DNA of 64,000 nt, taken from Monosporascus cannonballus (lineage: Eukaryota > Ascomycota > Sordariomycetes > Xylariales). Location: the NCBI GenBank assembly GCA_004154925.1, contig QJNS01000108.1, positions 1 to 64,000 on the forward strand. The letters are read 5' to 3'. Below the pieces are notes generated by a model. That model did no database searches and was not told the DNA's origin. It was given only the letters and a program-made list of their open reading frames with translations. Both the position numbers and the translations under genes were made by a program. Numbering within the stretch: position 1 is the stretch's first letter; each line of letters opens with the position of its first letter. This document shows, in pieces, positions 22,893 through 33,291 of this stretch.

Positions 22893-24706
22893 TTTCATCC
22901 GACTTTCCACGACGGCCGCCCTCATGCGCGTTATACGCTTGACGTACACTATTTTCGGCAAGACCGCGGGCCCCACGCGACATTACTATACTCTGGGCAT
23001 CCTATTTTGATATCCTATGACTTTTAATAATTGTTCTCTTCGACGCGTTATTCCCTGAAGTGTACTTATACAGCATCTTTATCCGGATCTACAGCTGCGA
23101 TCCGGATTCTCCATCACCATCGTCAGCACGGGCATCATCGGAAGGCATAGCATAAAGACGAAAATCAAGATCTCAAAGAGGGCGCGAGCCCATTGTGCGA
23201 ATAGCAAGAAACCATACGTTCATCATAAGAGACGGACTGGATACCAAAGCGACATTGGTGTCAATCCCCCCTTTTCAGTCCCGGCATAACAATACGGTTT
23301 CCGGCCAGTGATTGTTCTCTGTGGCCCTTGACTGGGTTCAACGGAGCTTGCTACGTTTCATTCCCGGTACACATACTTACCCCCTACCAATATCTTTCGC
23401 TTTCTCGGGTTCTACGAACTCGGGTATTTCACATTACTGGTCGTTGCCGCGGGTCGGGCCTCCACGGAGACTCTTGCCTTCTGCTACTTCGCCGCCACGG
23501 CGGCGCTCAAGCACGCGGGAGGGGGGTCGTTGGACTTCGGCATGGGAAAGGGAGGCTCATCTGGATTTAATGGTTGGATTATGCGCGGCAATGGCTGGCC
23601 ATTGCCCTCACTCATGCTCATCATCAAATCACCATAAAAGACCTTCGCCCCCTCCTATTCGCTTCTGATCTTAATACGCAAACAACGCGATTGAAGCTCT
23701 GGGAGCGGAAAAGTTTTCGTTTTATTTCGAACCCTAGTTGGAACATTTTGTGTTTTTTCTTCTTTTTATTTATTTTATTTTATTTTATTTATTATTTATT
23801 TTTTACTCATGACGATGGACGGAACGGCCATTCTGTTTCGCACGACGACACGACTTTTGACTTAATCGATTTCCTGGCCACAATGAAGGCGGAACGGAGG
23901 ACAGCGAGAACGAGAACGAGGCTTAGGAAGAGGCAGAGCAGTAGCAGAGGAAGAGAAGTCATGGTTCGTTTGGATATCTACTGGAGTTGGCACGACATGG
24001 CACGGTATAGCAGCGAAGCGAGCAAGAGAGCATGATTGTTAGCGCGTCGGAAATCTAGAGATACCCCCTAACCAGTTCGTTTTATTTTCTGCCACTTTCG
24101 TAGGAACGTGGATCGAATGGAAATTTATTGTTCAGGAGCATCTTGCACTAGTTGACCCGACTGACCGTGATGATGTTATCTGGGTGACTGTAGAACTCTT
24201 GGAACTTCGTGCTGAAATCTGGGTTAGCTTATTTGTTTCTGTAAGATCTCGGTAATGCTTCTTCATCGGCATCTGATATCGAAGAGTCGTTTGCGCTGCT
24301 CGCTGCTGTATCGGATTAACAACCGCATCCACTGCTTTTAGCTTAAGCGCCAAGCACACAGGGGGGCCGCACTTCTCTAGTGCAGCTAGCACACTCGACG
24401 TCTCTTGTAGGCTACGTATCTGCCAGTGGACTATGCGCATTGCGAACTATAAGCCGTAGCGCCGTCTGGCAGGGAAGTTATCTAGAGAGCGGGACGAGCC
24501 TACCGGTGAGGCCGAATGCACTTTAGTCTTATGTAGTACTCAGTGTCCGTCCAGGGGGCCTTGGTATTATCAAACTCTGCTCGTTTTACCGAAACGGCCC
24601 TCCACACCCACGAACATCAAATCGGGTTTTTGTTGATGTCGCAACACGGTAGACATAACCCTAGTTACGCATAATTCTCTAGTCTATATACATCATTAAG
24701 CGCTCC
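22893..24706. other. Intergenic; T-rich low-complexity tract
   Basis: The region contains a T/A-rich tract at about 23,740-23,805 (runs of TTTTA and TTTAT) and no gene I can support. A frame without an ATG is open from 23332 to 23637 and codes for a partly hydrophobic stretch, but I cannot connect it to any exon. Open frames at 23574-24035 (plus) and 24132-24440 (minus) show no known motif. Confidence 0.55.
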
Positions 24707-26513
24707 CTATTCAGTCACATGCGCGCGGCGGGGGAAAGCTCTCAATGAAGATCTCCTCCTCCTGAACAGGATCTCGGCGTCCGGGCTCGGGCTCTTCGTC
24801 ATCATGAACATGGCGGGCGCCGGGCGGCCCTCGCCCTCGCGCAGCCGCACGTCGTAATGCAGCACCAGGTACGCCAGGATCAGCTTGGTCTCGGCGGCCG
24901 CGAAGAAGCGGCCCGGGCACGCGTGCCTGCCAAGCCCAAAGTTCATGTTTGCGTCGCCGATGCTCGTGAACTGCCACCGGTTTCCGATGTTTGCGTTTTT
25001 GGCCTCCCCTCCATTCGCACTATTTTGTTGTTGCTGTTGCTGCTGCTGCAGCCTCCAGAACCTCAGCCCGTCGAATGTCTCCGCGCCCGGGTAGAACCGG
25101 TCGTCGCGGGAGACGCCGGCGAGGGGTGCCAGCAGGCTCGTCCCCGCCGGCAGGTGCGTGCCGTCCGAGAGGTCGATGGGCTTCATCACCTTGCGGATGA
25201 AGGACGTCACGTTGCCGTGCAGGCGCTGCGACTCCCTCATGAAGCTGTCCATCTTTTTTAGCCTCGCCAGGCTGTCCTTCCCGTGCCAGCCGCCGCGGCC
25301 GCTGCCGCCTCCCTCCAGCACTTCGGCTGCCTCCTGTCGTAGGACCTCCTGCATGTCCTGGTGCGTCGCCAGATCGTAGACGCAGTCCGTCACCAGGTTG
25401 CTCGTTGTGTGTATCGACGCCGCGGCCAAGATTAGCTGCAGGTGGGCTTGGAGGCCGAAGCTCCTCTTCTGCTCCTCGGGCAACGCGTCCAGGAGCCACT
25501 GGATGAAATCATCGGGCTTCTCGTATCCCGGCACCTCCGAGTCGCGCAGCCGCTCTTCGATGATAGGGGTGAGCATGGCCTCTGCCTTTGCCACCATTCG
25601 GGGTATCGCGTAAAAGTCGGGGATGAAGTACTGTGCGACTGGCCGCATCCACTTGGGGAAGAACTGCAGTTTTATGGCGGCGATAAAGACAGTCGTGGCG
25701 TAGTTGACACTGGTATCCATCCATTCTTCGTTGCGACTGAGTGTCGACCCGGCGAATGAACATCCACTCAGCCGCGCGACCGTTCTGACCAGGAAAGGCT
25801 GGGCCTTGAAGAGTGTCCATTCTAGCTGTCTTTTAGTAAGGTATCGCTTATCCAGGTCTGTGGGCTACCTACCGTCACACTCGGGGAACTCTTGGGCGGT
25901 TATGAATTCAAGCTCTTGCTTGAGCTTCGGTGTTAATCGTGAGAGTCGTTGGGCAAGGTTAATCCTCAGTAGCTTCGACAGAGTCTCGTTGTGAGTACCC
26001 GCTGAGAAATGGGTGTATTGGCTCAGCAAAGCCTGCCAATAAAGTCAGCACGTCATCAGCAACAGCTTACTGATCTAAGACGCACCTCGCTAACTGCTTC
26101 GTAGGCACTCAAAGTCTCCTCCGGCAAGCCCTTGAGCTCGGTTATTAATTTGACGGGGATTATAATTCTAGGACCTTCTGTAGCCTCTATTTGGTAGACC
26201 TTGTCCCTAAACTAATGCGCTTTTAGCATGCCTTTGCGACTGTGGACGGTGATTCAGGAGTAATATGCACCTCTGAGTAGCTATCTCGAATTAACTCATC
26301 GGCTTCAAACATCCATCTCCTCCTGGGCGCTTTATAGAGAGGCGCGGACACTCGGCGCCCTTTACTCGATTGGAATAGCCAGGCACATAATAATATCGAG
26401 CCAATTATGATATAAAAGCTGAAATGGTCAAGAGCAAAGCGTTGAAGTGGCAACACATTCATTGTCGAGCTTAGGTCGATAGGTAGCGGTTGACTCCCAG
26501 ACATAGAAGCCAT
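24707..26513 (-). CDS. Cytochrome P450 monooxygenase (ent-kaurene-oxidase-like fungal group)
   Basis: This is a heme-thiolate monooxygenase anchored in the ER. Deduced exons are 26513-26271, 26211-26086, 26032-25873 and 25821-24707, giving 547 residues. The N-terminus carries one membrane anchor (FSFYIIIGSILLCAWLFQ) followed by a basic KAPRRRW segment. Exon joins restore family blocks: YSE|FRDKVYQIEATEGPRI, AVSE|ALLSQYTHFSAGTHNETL and EFPECDE|WTLFKAQPFLVRT. Helix I reads LILAAASIHTTSN, helix K has the ExxR motif as ESQR, and the heme loop is FGLGRHACPGRFFA with the axial Cys. A run of eight glutamines plus an Asn/Gly-rich stretch interrupts the protein between FDGLRFWR and NRWQFTSIG, just before the heme loop. 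Substrate is unknown; this clade often acts on terpenoid or indole-diterpene scaffolds. A FAD monooxygenase gene on the same strand follows at 28455. A longer start at 26621 is possible but less likely. Confidence 0.93.
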
Positions 26514-28454
26514 AGTGAAGGAACCGGGGAAAAGCCGCAGATGTAATGACGAGGAAGAAGGTTGGGAAGCGGAAGGATTAAAAGACGGGAAAGTGGTACT
26601 CAAGTCGTCCACGACACACATCCTTGTAGGTCTTTTTGTTATAGAACTTCTGTAAGTTTGAATACAGGTAGCTAGAACAGAGTCGCTTGGCGCTACTTGG
26701 AGGTACGGGAGGACGACCCGATAATATGGAGAGGTTTGGCGGAGTACAAGTGAGTAGTAACCGCTATTAGCTCATTAAAGCCGCTCTTTTGGTAGGTAAA
26801 ATCTTTCGTCGTTGAGTATAAACTATTAAAGGATGATTGCGACGGAATAACGCTCAATACCGTCTGGTGTAAGTGAGCGAGGTCGAAGCCGAAGATATGT
26901 TAAAGTGGATATGCCGAACTGCTCCACTCCGGCAACGTCTGTTTCCGAGGCTGGGACACCCAATGAGGCAAAGAAATGGTGAACCACAGCTATACTAATG
27001 CAAAGAAGCAGGCCAAGGACGCAAGGTGAGAATATATAGGCGATAATTAGCAGTCCGGTGCATCGCCGTATACAACTTATTAGTTAGCAAGTAGGATTAG
27101 AAAGAACGACCTGAGGTTATATAGAATCGGCCAGCCGATGCCACAGAGTAAGAAACCGAGTGAGCGCGGGCTGCGAAACCTCCATTCCGGCGCGTGATGT
27201 AACATTATCCGGGGGCCAGGTTTCGAACATTATGATTCATGTCCGTTGATTACGGACAAGATCTGCTTGTACCCTGGAGCGGTTGTTTTCGAGTTCTGAC
27301 GATTCACGGGGGACTCTGAAACATAACGGGCCTAGGGACACAGGGAAGGGATCGGGAGCCTCGTCTCCGACCATTGAGCGAGTCTAGCCTGCGGCTCACA
27401 ATCGGTCCGCGAATGGGGCGGTTCTCTGGACGTCGGAATGGACCATTTCTGTCTTTCCCTTGTTAGACCCAGCAGCAAACGATGTACCCAGGGAATTTAT
27501 GTAGTGTGAGGCGAGGGAACTTTTGTATTTTGGCAGGGAACTTTTGATCATGGAGAAGCGGTTGCGGCGGTCAAGCCTCTCCAGATATGGAACCCGCGCA
27601 TTGAGATTGCTAAAAGGTACCAGCGGTAGCCGATAAGGGCGGATAACCCAATATGTCGCCCCGCGATTTTATTCATAAATGGGGTGGAATGATCACCATC
27701 AACTGAGCAGTGATGCATCGACGTTTAACATTGCAGGAGTCTAACTACTTGGGTTTTGTAGTTACTAAATCACTAGTAGTTGGAGCTACCTTGGTGAGAA
27801 CGCGAAGTGTTCCAGAGGGTTTCAGCTCGGGGGTCTCTCGTTGGCACTTTCTCCACCGGATTTTGGAGCCGGGCCGCCTTATCTCACGCCTCAAAGTTTA
27901 ACGAGCTTGATTTACACGTTTCATACGGTAAATCATGCTTCTGTATTTTCGGTAACAACTGCGAGGATGTCGGTGAATTGGTTATGGTATAGTATTGCAG
28001 TATATAATGCTGGATGGATTATCTCCCACTTGAGACGGTAGAGAAGAGACGGTCAGGGGTTGAAGTCTCAGCAACTGAAGGGTAAGTTCAGCCGCGAAAG
28101 AGCAAGGTTTCAAAGCTCCTATTCAGCTATCTTCTCCGAAACTCTCCACACACCATGTTTCTCGTACGTCGATCCAAACCCTGAGTTACATTCGGGATGC
28201 TGCGCTTGCCTTGATCTCCGTCTTTCCGTCTTCTAAAGATCAGGATGCGCCCATAAGTTTAATGCACGAGTCGGTTCGACTTGCCCTTAGCCGTAGAACA
28301 TGTGCTATCAAGCTAAGCTCTTCTTAACTGAAGACCCCGTGGAGCGCCTGAAAACTCATCTAAATTTGACAGGATTATACAGACTCCGGAGACCAACGAC
28401 GTGATCAACGTTCAGAAAGTGAAGAAAACTGAGAACACCGGGGAGACAACCAGC
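26514..28454. other. Intergenic, no supported gene
   Basis: The region contains only short frames without conserved motifs. It holds the upstream region of the P450 gene and the 3' flank of the FAD monooxygenase gene. Confidence 0.6.
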
Positions 28455-29795
28455 CTAGGCCCCACCCTCGCTATCCCCTTCCTGTCGCCCCAACGCCGCG
28501 AACATCTCCAGCGCCGCAGCGTTCTGCGCCGCGACATCGAACTCGTTCGTGAACGCGGCCCAGCGGTTGAAGAACGCCCGCAGGCGCGGCGGGTCCTCGT
28601 GCATGCCGTCCTCGGCGTAGGCGTAGACGCGGCCGAAGGTACGAGCGACGTCGACTACAGCCTGGCTGCGCGGGCGGCGCACGGCGTCGAAGGCGCGCAG
28701 CGCGCGAACGGCCCCCTGACCTGGCTCCTCGACGGCGCCGAATAGGGCGTTGAGTACCGCAGCGTCTTCGAGCGCCTGCGCCGCCCCGTTGCCCGCGAAC
28801 GGCAGCGCCGCGTGCGCCGCGTCGCCGAACATCGCCACGCGGTCCCGCGCGTAGAAGGGCGCGTGGTCGTGGTCCGCCGCCGCCCAGGACGAGCGGGCCG
28901 TGTCGCCCCGCGCCACGAGGCGCACAATCTGCTGCGCGTCCGCGCTGTAGTCGGCGTATAGGTCGGGGTCTAGCGGAGGAGGCGGATGCCCGTCGTCGTC
29001 GGTGATCTCGGCCCCCGTGCGCAGGGCGACGCCCGCGCTCAGCCGCGTGTTCTTGTTTAGCGGGATGCAATTGATGTGACCCCGGGGTCCCAGAAGGATA
29101 GGCACGCTACGCGTCCACTTGGGGTTGATGTGCCGCACGGCCTCCTCTGTCGACACCATGGTGCGGTAGATGCGCCAACCGTCGTGGTTCTTGGGCGCCG
29201 TCGCCGGGTGGTCCGCGCCCAGCAGGTAGCTCCGGGTGAAGCTGTGGATGCCGTCGGCGCCGAGGAGGCAGTCGGCCGAGGCCCAGGAGCCGTCCTTGAA
29301 GGTGAGCAAGACCTCGGCACGCCGGCCGGAGGAAGAAGAAGTAGCCGGCCGCTCCTTGATGCCGACCAGCCTCTTGCCGAAGCTAATGCGGTCGCGAGGC
29401 AGCAGCGTCATGAGGCCGTCGAGTAGGTCCGCGCGGCTGACCGTCTTCCGGCCCTTCGCCTTGCCCAGCTCCGCGACCAGCTGCCCGCTGTGTGGGCCCT
29501 GAGCGAGTATGACCTCCGTTGCCATGACCTGGTCCTCCTCGCCCATCGTCAGCGCCTTGTCGAAGTACGCCTGCTTGACCTCGGGACCGATGAGGGCCAT
29601 CGCCTTGATGGCGTTCAGGTGGAGCGCCAGCCCCGCTCCAACGTCCTTGTACTCCGGTACTGACTCGTAGACGTGCACGTCGATGTGCGGCTTCTTGACG
29701 AGTCCGGCCGCGAGGGCGAGTCCGGCAATGCCTCCGCCTGCGATGGCTACTTTGACTCGACTCCCATCCATTATCGCAGGCAGCGTTGAAAACAT
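28455..29795 (-). CDS. FAD-dependent monooxygenase, salicylate-hydroxylase-like
   Basis: This is a single-exon class A flavoprotein monooxygenase of 446 residues, the usual family length. These enzymes use NAD(P)H and oxygen to hydroxylate aromatic or polyketide-like substrates. The N-terminal Rossmann fold shows VAIAGGGIAGLALAAGL (GxGxxG) and the ribose-binding acid in HVYES. The middle DG motif reads CLLGADGIHSFTR, and the second FAD motif reads FGDAAHAALPFAGNGAAQAL. No signal peptide or C-terminal membrane helix is seen, so it is probably soluble and cytosolic. The start could instead be the second Met (29771), eight codons in; both leave the Rossmann fold intact. The coding part is clearly more GC-rich than its flanks, consistent with a maintained gene. 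It lies on the same strand as the P450 and 3.5 kb from an FAD/NADPH reductase. Substrate unknown. Confidence 0.93.
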   Translation of the reverse strand: MFSTLPAIMDGSRVKVAIAGGGIAGLALAAGLVKKPHIDVHVYESVPEYKDVGAGLALHLNAIKAMALIGPEVKQAYFDKALTMGEEDQVMATEVILAQGPHSGQLVAELGKAKGRKTVSRADLLDGLMTLLPRDRISFGKRLVGIKERPATSSSSGRRAEVLLTFKDGSWASADCLLGADGIHSFTRSYLLGADHPATAPKNHDGWRIYRTMVSTEEAVRHINPKWTRSVPILLGPRGHINCIPLNKNTRLSAGVALRTGAEITDDDGHPPPPLDPDLYADYSADAQQIVRLVARGDTARSSWAAADHDHAPFYARDRVAMFGDAAHAALPFAGNGAAQALEDAAVLNALFGAVEEPGQGAVRALRAFDAVRRPRSQAVVDVARTFGRVYAYAEDGMHEDPPRLRAFFNRWAAFTNEFDVAAQNAAALEMFAALGRQEGDSEGGA

Positions 29796-32700
29796 TCGTT
29801 AGTGGATAGAGGTTATCACGAGCACGCGCTTCCCGGAGATCTAGGAAAGGATAGACATGCAATGCCCACCTTCAGCGGCCACTTCTTGAAATTAACTTTG
29901 CTAGTCTGCGCATCCAAGCTTAAACACGAAATCATGTTGATCCTCGGAGGTCCGATGGGCCAAACACAAACCGAAGACCGTCCCCAAGCCTAGGCCTCCG
30001 CCAAGGGACCATTTAAGATGGGTGCGACCGGACAACTCGCTGGAACGGGAAGAGAGAATTCAGTATTATCCTAAAAAACCCGACACAGGATTATGCTTTT
30101 CTGATATTATCATTGTTGGCAATACTATATCTCCATTTCTGCAAGCTTCATATGCGAAAAGACGGCGGGGATAGGCCATAGGTAGTCCAAGTTTTCGTCC
30201 TGGGAAGATGCTGAGACGGAATTACCAACGAAAGGGGTTTTATGTCGGCGAGGATACAGGGACACGGTGTCGAGCCGTCTAAGATGACTTGGTATGTCTC
30301 ACAATCACACGATGCTATATGCTCTTTCCACCCAGGGTGCATGGCGCTAATATTTGGGTGTGTTTCAGCGAACAGTTCTGGTGATCTATGCTGGCTCAAA
30401 TTAGATATCGATTTTATTTTTATGTTTCCATAGGCGAGGAAGATAGATAAATGGCTTAAATCACTCACTCTGCCCAATGCATCAATGGGGAACCGGATAT
30501 CCGGGGAGTTTCCGGGACAGCGGGCGAAGAACACTGGCAAACAAAAAAGTTGCACGGGGCTTACCGGACATGATTTCCTCGCCATAAGATTCAGGGGGCA
30601 ATTTAACAACTGTTGGCAGGTAGCGTCGTATGACATGAGGGCTTCTTTCTCAACAGATGGACCGTGCCCGACGCGGACGCCGCCGTGGCATGACAATCAG
30701 TCTTGTAATTGAAGTAGCTAGCCTCGGTGGCCGGCCTGCCACCAGTCCACTCGCCTTGGCCGACTCGGAAAAAGGAAAAGAGAAAGGAATACTGCTTGTC
30801 TGCACTTCCCAGGAGAACTCGGCTTCTCGAACTCTTGCACGGGCTTTTCACCTGAATGTTTTGCTAGCATCGACTCGGCAATAGACTAAGCATCCATACA
30901 CCCCTGTCGAACGTTTCTTTTCCGGGACAAAAACGAGCAAGAGACAAGTTTGAGAACATATCAGATCAGATCGGATCAGATAATCAATGGTTGTTAGACG
31001 GGTCCAGCGGAAATGGCGGGGGCTTCTGTTGGGCCCTGAGTCCTTGACTACCGATTTATTTGGCGCGCCATGCTTTTTTTGGACGCAACTTACAGGCTTC
31101 CCCGTGATTCGTGTGGAAAGATGAGAGAAGTGGCTCGGCATTCGAAATTTGGGTGTGCTCGGGGATGGAGCTTCCATACAAATGATCTACTTCAGGGGGA
31201 TCAGGTGATGTTAGTCAACTACGATCCCGGGTGGATGGATCCTGTCTAGTTTCTAATGGGGATGCGAGGAGCTCATTTCCGAGAGTTATCAGATCAATTT
31301 GCTCCACGAGACGCCTTGTGAGGTGTGGATAGTCGACACGGACGATTCATGCACGGGAAACTTTACCCAGCTTGCCGATATCGGAGACGTATCAGATTAG
31401 ATGAGATTGATAACTTCCCAAGCAAGCGTAGATTGATAAGATTGATTCAGATGATCAAACATTGGTCCAGCGGTTGGTGCCAAAATTGAATGTCATTCGG
31501 TGCGACATAATCCATCAAGTGGGACGCCGAGATAAAGGCACGGTCGCATTAGGACAAAACGCAAGTGATTTCAATGTTGGGCCTCACGGCAGAATTCCGT
31601 ACACGTAATGAAAATGGAGCACTCCGATAAACTAAGCATAAGCAAACATAAGCAAACAAAAATGTCATTAACGAGTCCGACGATGTAAAGCCTATGTACG
31701 GCGATTAGACTGGGGGACCGTCGGTCCTCTCTTCGCTTGGTATTTATATTTTAGGGAGAGCGAGCTGACAATCAGTTTCAAAAAACGATGACAGGATTAC
31801 AGGATTACAGTGCCGAGTTCGAAGTACACCAAAATGTTGTTGGGTGGAAATGGGGAGCTGGAAACCCCCTACCCCCTTTTCTTTTTACCTGCAGTTTTCA
31901 GCCTCAAGCTGATCTGACTGATGTCCAGCCGCCTCAATCCCAGTTTTCGTTTCTCCGTGTCATCGGCTATACCAAGCATTGCGATGCCTGACATGCTTAC
32001 TTGCCCGATAGGTCGATCCCTCTGGGGGGAAGATAGATGCCGATTTTCGCAAAGGCGGGATGGGATATGCTGACGAAATATTGTGCAATCGTCATAACAT
32101 CAGTTTGGGCCCAGCATCATAGTGCATGCATGTATTGAACGGATTGCGACCCGACCTAGATTCTTCGCTTACGTTGGGGATGTGCACTCCTTACTCACCT
32201 CCAGCTCTCTTTATGTCACGCCCGAAACATCTATTAATATGAAAGAGGCGAGGAGGCGGATGGGGGTGGTCGAGGCAATGTCTCGTTACTTTATAAGCCG
32301 GATTCGAAAATACAAAATGCAGGTGAATACAATAAGTGCACGGCAAACTATCAGATCCGCATCGCCAAGACCCCGTGAAAACCGGAGCACGTATCGGAGC
32401 ATTTGACAAGGGTACTTTGCCCGGCCCAAGAATTATTATTCTTTTTCCATCCGCGGATGACCGACAGGTTGTTGGACGAATCGCTCCTAGATCTAGACCT
32501 GGATTGCCGCAAGCCGTTCCCACACTATTGCCTCTGATAAAGTACCGACCCGAACACGGCCGTAGGTACCGTCATATTAACTCACTTTAATAGCACCCAC
32601 ATGTCATCATCTCACGCGCTATTACTAAACGACCAGGGATCGCATCGCACGGCGGTCGGCAATTCCAGTCTTTGGTCCTCGTAACCGGCGCGTGAGGTAC

Positions 32701-33291
32701 AATATAATTAATATCTTGCCCTCTTCGTTCTTATCTTTACATATTCGAGGCCCTCTCTTCTTGATCCCCAATGGTGTGTGTGACAGACATCTTGCACCCC
32801 TTGTGTAGCCAAACAACTTTTTGATTGTCACCATCATCAGAGCACTGGGAATGAATACCTTGCCCCTCGTACCAAGCTGGTAATCCTGCTTTTGTGTTCT
32901 CCGGCCCGCACAATTGTCGATTGGGTTTCTCCATTGTCCCCGGTTCAGTAGAGGCTGGTGGTGAATTCCAAGGCGGTCTTATCAATCTGGACATACACCA
33001 TCAGCTCATTCTAGGTACATCCGAGGTACATTAGAGCGGACATCCAGGTAGGTACTTCCACGCAATTAACGTCAGTTCATGAGGGCGCCGCCGTACTAAC
33101 AAACGCCTTAACATGAAGCACTTACCGTACCACACTCCACCGCATTCAAATTGTCGCCACCAATATCTTCTTCCCGCATTACCTAAACGACCTCGTCCTC
33201 AACGCCGACCAAGGCATCTAGGTATCCTATAGGATCCTTGCCTTTCCAGATTGGGATCGACAACCTTTCAGCGACTACGACTATAACAGAT
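29796..33291. other. Intergenic, no supported gene
   Basis: About 3.5 kb between divergent genes. The largest open frame (30148-30696 minus, 182 codons) has no domain, biased codon use or splice pattern. Short direct repeats occur (AGCATAAGCAAACATAAGC near 31635, GGATTACAGGATTACAG near 31793). Confidence 0.6.

Noticed and set aside
24885..25759. Several plus-strand frames over the P450 gene
   Set aside because: They are antisense shadows of a GC-rich coding region; the minus strand has all P450 motifs.
25822..25872. Alternative acceptors for the third P450 intron
   Set aside because: Splicing at the earlier AG gives an in-frame stop or the wrong frame. The acceptor ending at 25822 gives CDE|WTLF, as in the family.
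28471..29862. Alternative frames over the FAD monooxygenase (up to 199 codons)
   Set aside because: They are very Arg/Ala-rich shadows of a GC-rich gene; the 446-residue frame holds every family motif.
30148..30696. 182-codon minus-strand frame
   Set aside because: There is no recognisable domain and no good start context; flanking sequence looks the same on either side.
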